NCBI GenBank assembly: GCA_018712125.1
Contig: DVHM01000103.1
Span: forward strand, 1 to 38,156
Origin: Pullilachnospira_A gallistercoris
GTDB lineage: Bacteria; Bacillota; Clostridia; Lachnospirales; Lachnospiraceae
Direction of reading: 5' to 3'
Length of the DNA: 38,156 nucleotides
Shown: in pieces, positions 16,703-24,667 of the stretch
How the letters are laid out: each line of letters begins with the position of its first letter
Numbering within the stretch: position 1 is the stretch's first letter
Position numbers and translations under genes: made by a program
The notes under the pieces: generated by a model
Told to the model about the DNA's origin: nothing
Database searches by the model: none
What the model saw: only the letters and a program-made list of their open reading frames with translations

Positions 16703-17467
16703 TCAGAAAAACAGTTCATTTTCCTTGTAAACACTGCACACCGGCTCCATAGCCTTCGCGCTGGCGCCGACGATCTTCGGGTCCAGGCTCCGGGCATGCT
16801 CGGGGCAGATGGCCACACAGCGCATACAGGTTATGCACAGATTCGGATCCGTTTCCCCGGGATGCTCTTCCGGTATGGCTCCCACCGGACACTGCTGAAC
16901 ACAGACGCCGCAGTTGGTACAGGTTTCATCCGCCTTCGGCTTCATCGGCACCCCGTTGTACTCCCGGTAGGGATAATTCCCCGGAACCCGCAGATCCGGC
17001 TCCTCCGCCCGGTTTTTCAACCTGTTCTTGATCTGCTGTGCGAACTCCGTAAGCTGCCGGTAATCCCGCTCATCGGGACGTCCCGTTGCGAACTGATGCA
17101 TAATCGAATGTTCCGCCACCGCACTGATGGCCGCGATACACCGGAAATTCTGATCCGTCAGAATCTCCCTCAGTTCCAGCAGCGTATCCTCATACGCCCG
17201 GTTGCCGTAAACCGCGATCAGGATCGCCTGGGCGCCGCATCCGATCATTTCACTGATCCTCTGCCGGCACACCTCCGGCACTCTTCCCCCGAAGGAGGGC
17301 ACGGCAAACACGCACAGATCCTCCTCCGAAAACGCGAAATCCGAAAAGGTGGTAAACCTGCCGGAAAGGTCGATGAACTTCTTATCCTCCGACAGCACAT
17401 CGGTAACACAGTCAGCAACCTTCTGCGTCCCTCCTGTGGGACTGAAAACAATCTCATAAACTGCCAT
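16703..17467 (-). CDS. EFR1-family flavodoxin/ferredoxin protein
   Basis: A 254-residue protein of the EFR1 type. The N-terminal half is flavodoxin-like, with the phosphate loop FSPTGGTQKVA and the strand pattern around FAVPSFGGRVPEV and ILIAVYGNRAYED. The C-terminal part (about 180-235) is a two-cluster ferredoxin with CTNCGVCVQQCPVGAI and CITCMRCVAICPEHAR, two [4Fe-4S] sites. It probably carries electrons in the cytoplasm; the partners are unknown. AGGAGG lies nine bases before the ATG. It follows the M29 peptidase gene by 88 bases with no clear terminator between, and precedes purE. Confidence 0.93.
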   Translation of the reverse strand: MAVYEIVFSPTGGTQKVADCVTDVLSEDKKFIDLSGRFTTFSDFAFSEEDLCVFAVPSFGGRVPEVCRQRISEMIGCGAQAILIAVYGNRAYEDTLLELREILTDQNFRCIAAISAVAEHSIMHQFATGRPDERDYRQLTEFAQQIKNRLKNRAEEPDLRVPGNYPYREYNGVPMKPKADETCTNCGVCVQQCPVGAIPEEHPGETDPNLCITCMRCVAICPEHARSLDPKIVGASAKAMEPVCSVYKENELFF

Positions 17468-17555
17468 AAACCTCTACCTCCTGTCCATGATTGTCCTTCT
17501 CTTTCTGCCCCTTTGCCTCAGCTTCTCTTCCCCAGGCAATGTCCGCCGGAGCCTG

Positions 17556-19667
17556 TCACTCCAGCGGAAGATTCAGCTCCTCCGTCCCCGGAACCACAAA
17601 TTTTCCGTCTCTGATGACAGGAATCTGTCTTCCATCCTCACAGACCACCGTGATATCCTTCAACTCATTATAAGGGATCGTGATGTCCGTGTGACAGTTG
17701 AAATAGGCCTTCGAGGGATCTTCCTTCCTCATGAGAGAGAAACGGTTCTCCCGGGCGATGACCTCCTTTCCGTCGGGATTGTACATGGGTACATCCTCGC
17801 TGTGGGAATAGCAGGTATCCCCCACCGCGAAGTGAGGCCCCGTCTTCTCTGCAATCAGAATCGGCAGCTTGTCGGCAATGCCAAAGTCCCGGGCCATCCG
17901 GTAGGCCGTCGTGTTGGTTCCGATGGCAAACTCTCCCATGGGAAGGGTCTTGTGATGATAGAGCACATTGTCTGTCACATAGTTACGGTTTTCCTCCTCC
18001 GTGGCAAAATTGCCGCAGGTGCAGGAGGTAACCATGCCGTCCTCGAAGACCAGTTCCAGATCCCGGTAGCACAGCTCTCCCAGATAGACCTTCGTCACAT
18101 GGAGCACACCGCTTGTCCCCTCCAGAAGGGGCGAGGTAAAGACCTCTCCCACCGGAATGTTCACGTCGGCGACGCAGTTCTCGAAATTCGTCTCCTTCGC
18201 GGGATCTCTCAGCGGGTGCAGCGCCACGGTAATGTCCGTGTGGTTGTCGCCCCGGCCGGTAACATGCACATGGGTCCCCTGATCCAGCACATCGATGATC
18301 TTCTGCTGCATCCGCTGATACAGGGTGTAATCCAGGGTGTTGACCTCCACCGTCCTGGCAAAGATTTCCTCGAAATCCGGCCCGATGGAGGGCAGCGGAA
18401 AGGCGATGATCGTAAAGCTGTAGGCGTCTCCCGGCACATAGGTGTTGGTAATCTCCCCGGAACGGGACGCATGGTAGACATTCAGCTCATTCTGTTTCTG
18501 AGAATAGTTCTTTTTCTCCGGCTTGTTCACAGGCTCAAAGGGCGTCTCCCCGAAGACCTCGATAACCGCCGGTCCCCCGTAGACCGCCGCCTGCTCTCTG
18601 TGTTTCTCAAAGGTGTCCCGCAGAACCTCCAGCCTGCGCTCCACAAAGGACTTGTCAAAATAGTACGCCCGATCATCCTTGTGGTCATAGTCAAACTGCC
18701 GGTTGGGAGAAGTGGAATAGCATCCACGTTTGCCGTTTCCCCGCCCCGCGAAGGAGGTAACCGACTCCCGGGAGATCACGACGGAAAGTCCCATATCGGC
18801 AAACTGTTTTACCGCTTCCCGCACTACCCTCTCAAATCCGATGGGGAACTCGATCTTTACGGTCTTTTTCTTCGTGATGTCTTTGCGTGTCACGGCAAAT
18901 CCGATCCGATATCCCTCCGTGAAAGTCCGGGCCATGGCCGCGATTTTCTCCTCTGGAAGGCCTCGCAGAAAATCCGCCATCCGAAGCTCATTCTCCCCGA
19001 TAAAGGAACCGTAACGGTAGAGATATCGGTTGTCCGAAAGGTCGCTGTCCATCACAATCGACGTGAAGAAATCGTATCCGGGATCCACCATGGTCATGAC
19101 CGGCTCCGCCGCGAAGATCTCGCAGTAGTCATGATAAAACCAGTACACCGCATCCTTCACGTTCCTGCTGATATTGTGAAGCTGCTCCGGTGTGAACTCC
19201 CACCGGCTGTCCGCCCCTTCCAGTTCCTCGGTAAAACAGCCGTACACCTGCAGGAACAGCTCGCTCCATATGGTCAGAAGATCCTGGCGTCCCTCAAAAG
19301 CCGCCGGTATCATGGAGAGCATATCACTGTAGAGAAAACTGAGCATGCCGCCGACTTCCTCTCCCAGTGTCTCTACCGCATGCGCGGGATTCAGCATCCC
19401 TTTTTCATAGGTGCCGGGCGCAAGCCTTCCATAGAAAGCTTCGTTGTCCCTTTTCCCTTCCTCTTCCGTCCTCCGTTCCAGCTGACCGCTTCTCTGCCGC
19501 TCATAGATCTCCTGTACCTGCCCAACAAAATCGGAAACCTCCGTGAAATACAGCCAAAAGCGCTCCGGCAGACAGTGCTCCCCGGGAATCTCCCGAATTC
19601 GCTCCGCCGCCAGATCATACCTCTCCTGCAATTCCTCCGAAGGTTCATAAAAACAAATGCTGCCCAT
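17556..19667 (-). CDS. M29-type metallo-aminopeptidase with long N-terminal extension
   Basis: A 703-residue protein. The C-terminal half (about residues 365-703) has the metal ligands of M29 aminopeptidases: Glu508 in PVGEVFTSP, Glu579 in PMGEFAIGTN, His612 in GPHFAVGD, and His659 and Asp661 in NCHTDITIPY. GRGDNHTDITVAL also fits. Standard M29 enzymes are about 370-410 residues, so about 300 residues are additional. The N-terminal part has charged helices (VQEIYERQRSGQLERRTEEE) and a region around 270-330 (IEFPIGFERVVREAVKQFAD) resembling the usual family N-terminus. The first roughly 250 residues have no recognisable domain. It has no signal peptide. It probably removes N-terminal residues from cytoplasmic peptides. 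The extended form may be a subfamily of Clostridia; I cannot confirm this without a search. Confidence 0.85.
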   Translation of the reverse strand: MGSICFYEPSEELQERYDLAAERIREIPGEHCLPERFWLYFTEVSDFVGQVQEIYERQRSGQLERRTEEEGKRDNEAFYGRLAPGTYEKGMLNPAHAVETLGEEVGGMLSFLYSDMLSMIPAAFEGRQDLLTIWSELFLQVYGCFTEELEGADSRWEFTPEQLHNISRNVKDAVYWFYHDYCEIFAAEPVMTMVDPGYDFFTSIVMDSDLSDNRYLYRYGSFIGENELRMADFLRGLPEEKIAAMARTFTEGYRIGFAVTRKDITKKKTVKIEFPIGFERVVREAVKQFADMGLSVVISRESVTSFAGRGNGKRGCYSTSPNRQFDYDHKDDRAYYFDKSFVERRLEVLRDTFEKHREQAAVYGGPAVIEVFGETPFEPVNKPEKKNYSQKQNELNVYHASRSGEITNTYVPGDAYSFTIIAFPLPSIGPDFEEIFARTVEVNTLDYTLYQRMQQKIIDVLDQGTHVHVTGRGDNHTDITVALHPLRDPAKETNFENCVADVNIPVGEVFTSPLLEGTSGVLHVTKVYLGELCYRDLELVFEDGMVTSCTCGNFATEEENRNYVTDNVLYHHKTLPMGEFAIGTNTTAYRMARDFGIADKLPILIAEKTGPHFAVGDTCYSHSEDVPMYNPDGKEVIARENRFSLMRKEDPSKAYFNCHTDITIPYNELKDITVVCEDGRQIPVIRDGKFVVPGTEELNLPLE

Positions 19668-19729
19668 CTTCTCTCTTCCTCGATTCTATTTTCTTATCCC
19701 GGGAAATTCCGTCTGTCCCATGGGGGCTC

Positions 19730-20068
19730 CTACCCCAGAAACATGCCAAGTAAATAGAGCCCTGCCCACAGAAGTACCGCGATCAGCGGCAGAGCCACAC
19801 CCAGTATCCGAAACAGTTTGTCGAAATTCTCATTCTTCCTGGCCCGGAACCCCATAACCAACGCCGCGATAGCCGCGATCAGGGCGAAAATACTTAAACC
19901 TCCCAGCAGCGCCGGCGTATTGCCGCCGCTTCCCGCGGACAACGCGATAAACAGGACAAATACCGCAATGGCCGCTGCGGAAAGGCCCACTGCCGCGATC
20001 GTCTCTGTGGACACCGGTTTTCTCTTCTCCCGGCGCATTCTTCGTCTTCTGCTGTCATCTATTGCCAT
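19730..20068 (-). CDS. Small membrane protein, unknown function
   Basis: A 112-residue protein with a strongly basic N-terminus (DDSRRRRMRREKRKP) and three hydrophobic segments at about residues 24-44, 51-72 and 86-110. The basic end should stay in the cytoplasm. Its first 14 bases overlap the end of the VanZ gene, so translation is probably coupled. I recognise no named family with confidence. It may act with the VanZ protein in the membrane. Confidence 0.8.
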   Translation of the reverse strand: MAIDDSRRRRMRREKRKPVSTETIAAVGLSAAAIAVFVLFIALSAGSGGNTPALLGGLSIFALIAAIAALVMGFRARKNENFDKLFRILGVALPLIAVLLWAGLYLLGMFLG

Positions 20069-20510
20069 TTCTTATCTTGTGGATCGCCTTGTAGATCAGA
20101 CAGCCGATCCATCCTCCCAGTGTATTTAAAATCACATCGTCGATATCGCAGCTTCCCAGACGGGTAAAGAGCTGGATAACCTCCACCAGGATGGAGAACT
20201 CCATGGAAAACAGCAGGACAGATATAGCCTTTAGTCTATTATCTGTCAATGCGCTCAAAAAATACCCGAAAGGCATGAACGCCGCCACATTTCCCACCAG
20301 ATTCAAAAGAACTCCGAAAATCCCGATGGTCTCCCAGTATGTCAGATATCGGCGTATCTCCGTAAACGGAACAAAATTATAACGATAGTCATCTGATATT
20401 CCTCTGCCAAAGGATTCCGCGAAGAAAAGAAGATAAATCAGAATGACCAGATACGCGAAAAACAGGACAATCCGCACTGCCCTGCTTCCCGGCCGCCCTT
20501 TTTCTTTCAC
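20055..20510 (-). CDS. VanZ-family membrane protein
   Basis: A 151-residue protein with four predicted membrane segments (from about residues 12, 62, 95 and 130). The VanZ signature is present: NFVPFTEIRRY, then NLVGNVAAFMPFGYFLSAL and the DIDDVILNTLGGWIGCLIY end. VanZ-like proteins are linked to resistance to teicoplanin and other envelope agents, but most have no tested function. The start is a GTG at 20510 with GAGAGGG six bases upstream. It follows pyrE by 12 bases and overlaps the next membrane protein, forming one operon. Confidence 0.93.
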   Translation of the reverse strand: MKEKGRPGSRAVRIVLFFAYLVILIYLLFFAESFGRGISDDYRYNFVPFTEIRRYLTYWETIGIFGVLLNLVGNVAAFMPFGYFLSALTDNRLKAISVLLFSMEFSILVEVIQLFTRLGSCDIDDVILNTLGGWIGCLIYKAIHKIRNGNR

Positions 20511-20522
20511 ATCTGACCCTCT

Positions 20523-21200
20523 CTATTTCACACCGTATTTGTTGTAGTATGCGTCAATCGCCGCCTTCAATGTGTCATCGATCAGAATCTTTCCCTGACA
20601 GGGCTTATTGTACAGGCACTCCACCACTTCCGCCATGGAAACGATGGCCCGGGCCTCAAAACCGTATTTTTCCCGGATCTCATCCAGAGCGCTGACCTTT
20701 CCGCCAAGTCCGACCTCCATGCGATTCAAGGACACCATCAGTCCCTTGATCTGCACGTCTCCCTGCGCCATGAGGATCGGGAAGGTCTCCTCGATGGATT
20801 TGCCGGAGGTGGTCACATCCTCAATGATAACCACACGGTCGCCGTCTTTGATCTTGCTGCCCAGAAGGATACCGGTATCGCCGTGATCCTTGATCTCCTT
20901 GCGGTTGGAACAATAACGGATCTCCTTACCGTAGAGCTTCGCGTAGGCAATGACAGTGGCCACCGAGAGGGGAATGCCCTTGTAGGCCGGCCCGAAGAGC
21001 ACGTCAAAGTCATCGCCGAAGTTCTCGTGGATCGCCGTGGCGTAATACTCTCCCAGACGCATCAGCTGGGTACCTGTCACATAGGCTCCCGCGTTCATGA
21101 AAAATGGAGACTTCCGTCCGCTCTTCAACGTAAAATCGCCGAATTTCAGCACGTCACTCTCCACCATAAATTCAATAAATTCTTTTTTGTACTGTTCCAT
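20523..21200 (-). CDS. pyrE: Orotate phosphoribosyltransferase
   Basis: A 225-residue enzyme that transfers orotate to PRPP to make OMP in pyrimidine synthesis. It shows FTLKSGRKSPFFMNAG, the conserved LFGPAYKGIPLSVATVIAYA, and the PRPP-binding motif RVVIIEDVTTSGKSIEE. Length is normal for this subfamily. It has a good upstream promoter with a leader of about 100 bases. No PyrR-binding sequence was recognised in the leader. It leads an operon with VanZ and a small membrane protein. Confidence 0.99.
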   Translation of the reverse strand: MEQYKKEFIEFMVESDVLKFGDFTLKSGRKSPFFMNAGAYVTGTQLMRLGEYYATAIHENFGDDFDVLFGPAYKGIPLSVATVIAYAKLYGKEIRYCSNRKEIKDHGDTGILLGSKIKDGDRVVIIEDVTTSGKSIEETFPILMAQGDVQIKGLMVSLNRMEVGLGGKVSALDEIREKYGFEARAIVSMAEVVECLYNKPCQGKILIDDTLKAAIDAYYNKYGVK

Positions 21201-21307
21201 ATCTATGAACCGCCTTTCTGCTTTTTCGGATATCCTTCACAACCGATCCGCCGGCGGCCGCTCTTCTGACAGACCGCAGTGCCCCGCCGGGGGGTATCGT
21301 CCTGTCA

Positions 21308-21336
21308 ATTCTATCATAAGTTCAGGGGGTTTTCAA
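21308..21336 (-). promoter_or_regulatory. pyrE promoter
   Basis: On the minus strand TTGAAA (21336-21331), a 17-base spacer and TAGAAT (21313-21308) form a strong sigma-A promoter. The leader of about 100 bases has a CCCC/GGGG inverted repeat (21282-21293) but no run of T after it, so attenuation is not evident. Confidence 0.7.
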
Positions 21337-21358
21337 TGTCTCTCAGACTTCATCTGCG

Positions 21359-21384
21359 CCAGTTTTTTCCGCCCAGTTTTTTCC
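21359..21384. repeat. Short direct repeat downstream of the kinase gene
   Basis: CCAGTTTTTTCC occurs at 21359-21370 and again at 21373-21384. It lies in the 133 bases between the end of the kinase gene and the pyrE promoter. No hairpin terminator was recognised in that stretch. Confidence 0.6.
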
Positions 21385-21469
21385 GTATCTCCCCTGCGCG
21401 CCTCCAATGCCTGTCCTTTCAGTCCGACGCCTCCTGAAAATACATGATCCATCAACGCGATCTTTCTCC

Positions 21470-23398
21470 TCATCCCAGTTTCGATCTCACATGAACCAGC
21501 ATCTGTGTCTGGCGCGTCTCCCCGGTCGCCTTGTCCACAACCGTCGCCGTGATCGTGGCCTGTCCCTGGCGGTTGGCGTATATCCTGCCCTTGTCGTCCA
21601 CTTCCGCCACCTCCGGATTATCGCTCTCCCACTTTACCTCCAGAATGGGATCCAAAAATCCCACCTCTGCGTCCACCACCAGTTTGCCGCCATAGATATC
21701 ATCAAAATCTTCCACGAAATCCAGGTTCTGCTCCGAGAGCAGGTTCCACTGCCAGTTTTCCTCATCGAAATAGAGGACGTGGCTTCCCTCCAGATCCGTG
21801 ATCTCATGGGCGATCCCACTTCCATCGATCAGCGTGCAGTCCCTGATATCCAAAAGCACGGAAGTCTCCGTATAGTTATAGTTGGCAAAGATCACGCCGA
21901 TATACTCCAGGGGAAAATCATTGGTGTCCTGAAAAGGAAGTTCCATATGGAGCACATTGTCCGGCGTATAGAAGAAATCATAGGTCAGATCCGCGAACTG
22001 CCACCCTCTCTTGTCCCCTTTGCCGTTGTAAATACAGAAGATCCCGTACGTCTCGAACACTTCCGTGGTATCCCGGGGATGTGTGTAGTCTTTCAGATTG
22101 ATCCTCACAGACATGGAGCTCTGAACCGGCATTACCATGATGTTATCCTCCAGGGGATGGCGGATGTTCTTTTCCGTCAGCACCACCGTCTCATCCGTCT
22201 CCAGCGGGAACTGCGTCAGATCCAGTTCTGTGTGCTCCATGGACTGCTCAGCCTCCCAGGTCTCCTCCGAACGAATCTGCCGGTCAAGGAAGATTCCGGC
22301 GCACAGACCCGCCGCCAGAAACACGGTACACGCCAGAGTGGCAAAAAGCACACGCCTTTTCCCCTTCCTTCCGCCCTGAGGCAGTTTCGTCTCCTCATAG
22401 AAAGGCGTCCGGTCGATCCCGCTGAGGATATCCGTAAGACGTTTCAGATCCCCCAGCATCTCCTCCGCACTCTGATATCTGTTCTTCGGCAGGATCTGCA
22501 GTCCCTTTTCCAACATGCGGTTAAGCCAGACAGCAGTGCGCTCCTTCTCGTGGAGCAGCAGTCTGGAATAGGGAGAGATCAGTTCCCCGCATCCCGTCAG
22601 TTCCAGATGCGCCGGAAGTTTCTCCCCGCTGAGGATCTCGTACCACAGTGCGCAGACAGAGTAGAGATCCGTCCAGGGACCGATCTCCTCCTCCCGATGC
22701 AGCATGATCTCCGGCGCCATATAGCCGGTCTTTCCAAAATAATAATGATTTTCATAGGCCCAGCCGTCCTGCATGGAATAGACGCTGTTAAAGTCCAGGA
22801 GAATCAGGTTTGTGGGAAAACTCCCGCCCTCCGCCTCCAGGATAAAGAGATTGTCCGGGCTGACATCCAGATGCAGAAGCCCCTGCTCGTGAAACGCGGA
22901 CAGCGCCAGCAAGAGATTTTTTACCAGGGCCGCCGTATCTGTCACGGTGGGAAATTCCACACTCTTTTCCAGAAGATCCGAGAGGACCGTCCCCTTCTTT
23001 GACGTCAGCACCGTGTATATTGTGCGGTTTGCCTCGAAGGAGTCCAGATTTTCGGCGATCCTTCCCTTCCCCTTCTCGGAAAGAGTGAGATGGGCGTGAT
23101 TTCCGGCAATAAAACTATTCCTGTGATACTGAAAAAAGGCATCCGCCGACGGATCGACTACCAGATTCCAATCCTCATCCCGGGTAATCCTTCCCTTCTC
23201 ATCCAGAGGATACAGTTCCTTGATCAGTACGATGTGGCGGTGCCCCGACATAAGACTGTCCGTATAGAACGCCTGATAGACAATGGAGTTTGAACCCGCG
23301 CTGATATACTTTTCGATCGTGTAGATCCGCGATTTCCCGTTCAGTTCAAATCCTGCCGGCAAAACCCTGCGGTTCCCTTTTCTCATTTCCTCCTTCAC
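21470..23398 (-). CDS. Membrane Ser/Thr kinase-like protein with external Ig-like domain
   Basis: A 642-residue protein. The N-terminal kinase fold (about 20-325) has a reduced glycine loop (SAGSNSIVY) and Lys60 in LIKELYP. Its catalytic loop is HLDVSPDN (Asp178, Asn183), with LDFNS in place of DFG (Asp202 kept) and YMAPE. HRD is HLD and the usual loop Lys is Ser, so activity is plausible but altered. One membrane segment (about 350-371) follows a basic stretch. The external part ends with a bacterial Ig-like (Big_2) domain from about 570 (VKWESDNPEVAEVDDKGRI). The start is a GTG at 23398 with GGAAGG eight bases upstream; the ATG four codons later is too close to its GGAGG. It lies five bases after the 372-residue gene, so both are one operon. 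The external part probably senses a cell-wall or surface cue. Confidence 0.88.
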   Translation of the reverse strand: MKEEMRKGNRRVLPAGFELNGKSRIYTIEKYISAGSNSIVYQAFYTDSLMSGHRHIVLIKELYPLDEKGRITRDEDWNLVVDPSADAFFQYHRNSFIAGNHAHLTLSEKGKGRIAENLDSFEANRTIYTVLTSKKGTVLSDLLEKSVEFPTVTDTAALVKNLLLALSAFHEQGLLHLDVSPDNLFILEAEGGSFPTNLILLDFNSVYSMQDGWAYENHYYFGKTGYMAPEIMLHREEEIGPWTDLYSVCALWYEILSGEKLPAHLELTGCGELISPYSRLLLHEKERTAVWLNRMLEKGLQILPKNRYQSAEEMLGDLKRLTDILSGIDRTPFYEETKLPQGGRKGKRRVLFATLACTVFLAAGLCAGIFLDRQIRSEETWEAEQSMEHTELDLTQFPLETDETVVLTEKNIRHPLEDNIMVMPVQSSMSVRINLKDYTHPRDTTEVFETYGIFCIYNGKGDKRGWQFADLTYDFFYTPDNVLHMELPFQDTNDFPLEYIGVIFANYNYTETSVLLDIRDCTLIDGSGIAHEITDLEGSHVLYFDEENWQWNLLSEQNLDFVEDFDDIYGGKLVVDAEVGFLDPILEVKWESDNPEVAEVDDKGRIYANRQGQATITATVVDKATGETRQTQMLVHVRSKLG

Positions 23399-23403
23399 TC
23401 TGC

Positions 23404-24522
23404 TTACCTTCCCTTTCCTCTTGCTTCGATATACGCAGCATCCTTACTCCGGAATACGCTGCCGAGAAACCTCTCCATTCTCCAGCTAATGCTCTCGTCC
23501 TCTCCCTCCAGCCTGAGGGACTGAAGAACCAGAAAATCAAAGGGATTATGGGGATCCAGAAGGGCCATACCGCACTGGGACAGCATCAGGTCGATCCTGC
23601 GGCAGTGCTCCCGGAAACCGTCTCCATCCGGCGTCTCCCCGCCCATCCCCTCTGTGGCGATATACAAAAGGAGCAGGGTCTTTCTGTTCACATCCGCCTT
23701 TCTGGTGTACATCTCCCTGACCGTTTTTGCGGAAGGCCAGTATCTGCGGATCTCCTTTTGGAGTTTCGTATGGCCTCTGCCCCGTGGAACCCCCATCCCA
23801 AGATAGGCTTCCGCCACTTCATCGATACTGAATCTTCTCTCATCAGGCGCTCCAGCGTACCCGGCCTCATCGCCGCCCTCCATCAGACGCTCCAGCATGA
23901 GCAGAAACTTCGCGTATGCCGTATTGTGGTGCAGCCCCATCACTTCCCGATGCCGCTGCAGAAATTCCAGAAGTTCCTCCTCGTTTCTGACACGTTTAAA
24001 TTCATCTCTCACAGAGACAGTGACGCACTGCCGGAAATCTCTCCCGCTGCTCCGGCGCACCGCCTTTCGCTGCTCCATATCGCTGTGAGGCGCGCTCTTT
24101 TGTCCCATACATTCCAGCAGTTCCTGCGCTCTGGGGTAATCATATCCCACTCTCAGGCAGAACGCATAGATCAGTTCCTTCGGATTCCGGTAATGGATCC
24201 CGCTCTCCGCCGTGGAGCAGAGCACCGCATCGGCACGCTCCTCATTCAGTGCCAGGGCGAAACAGATCCGGAAAAGTTCCTCTCTGCTGCCCGGACGGTT
24301 GCTGTCACTCAACCAGTTGCGAACCTTTCGGGCGACGCTTTCCCTGTCTTCCTCCGATGACCGCCCATATTCTGACAGTTTGCGGTTCAGGCGGGACGAC
24401 AGCGCCTCCTCGCCCCGGTATACTTCTCCCAGAAGCCTGGAAAAGCTCCACCATTCCAGCTTCCGTTCAAGAAATTCCGCGATTTGGTCTTCCTTCATGT
24501 TTATACGACAGCGTCGGCGCAC
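23404..24522 (-). CDS. Helical protein with HTH-like region, kinase operon partner
   Basis: A 372-residue cytoplasmic, mostly helical protein without membrane segments. The region about 60-150 (RKVRNWLSDSNRPGSREELF, then ICFALALNEERADAVL) resembles Xre-type HTH proteins in which the pattern 'choose a number, avoid a loop' is followed by repeated helices. A second similar unit appears near 250-330 (SAKTVREMYTRKADVNRKTL). I do not recognise a named family. The start may be the GTG at 24522 or the ATG at 24498; neither has an ideal ribosome site, though AGGAGG lies 14 bases before the GTG. It is co-transcribed with the kinase gene five bases downstream. It could be the kinase substrate or a DNA-binding output, which is an inference from the operon. 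Confidence 0.75.
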   Translation of the reverse strand: MRRRCRINMKEDQIAEFLERKLEWWSFSRLLGEVYRGEEALSSRLNRKLSEYGRSSEEDRESVARKVRNWLSDSNRPGSREELFRICFALALNEERADAVLCSTAESGIHYRNPKELIYAFCLRVGYDYPRAQELLECMGQKSAPHSDMEQRKAVRRSSGRDFRQCVTVSVRDEFKRVRNEEELLEFLQRHREVMGLHHNTAYAKFLLMLERLMEGGDEAGYAGAPDERRFSIDEVAEAYLGMGVPRGRGHTKLQKEIRRYWPSAKTVREMYTRKADVNRKTLLLLYIATEGMGGETPDGDGFREHCRRIDLMLSQCGMALLDPHNPFDFLVLQSLRLEGEDESISWRMERFLGSVFRSKDAAYIEARGKGR

Positions 24523-24548
24523 CGATGCCTTATCTTCCTCCTGTCTGA

Positions 24549-24577
24549 ACTATACTATACACGATCCGTTTTTACAA
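24549..24577 (-). promoter_or_regulatory. Promoter of the helical protein / kinase operon
   Basis: On the minus strand TTGTAA (24577-24572), a 17-base spacer and TATAGT (24554-24549). The short leader contains the AGGAGG site. Confidence 0.65.
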
Positions 24578-24593
24578 CCGCATCCGTCTCAGC

Positions 24594-24608
24594 GGAAAAA
24601 ATTTTTCC
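24594..24608. promoter_or_regulatory. Palindrome between divergent regulator promoters
   Basis: GGAAAAA-A-TTTTTCC, a perfect seven-base inverted repeat with a one-base centre. It lies between the two divergent promoters, upstream of both. It could be a shared operator or simply a bent A/T tract. Confidence 0.4.
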
Positions 24609-24626
24609 AAAAAGAAAATCCCCATT

Positions 24627-24635
24627 TGCTATGAT
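24627..24635 (+). promoter_or_regulatory. Extended -10 promoter of the LuxR-type regulator
   Basis: TGCTATGAT (TG-C-TATGAT) is an extended -10 element about 33 bases before the start codon. A -35 box is not obvious, as is common for extended -10 promoters. Confidence 0.5.
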
Positions 24636-24667
24636 GATGCCGACATCTACCACCTGAGGAAATAACT

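Noticed and set aside
21201..21307. PyrR-type attenuator in the pyrE leader
   Set aside because: I could not find a PyrR-binding loop sequence or a terminator hairpin with a T-run.
21267..21307. TGACAG/CTGTCA stem in the pyrE leader
   Set aside because: One arm lies between the -10 box and the expected transcript start, so the stem would not be fully transcribed.
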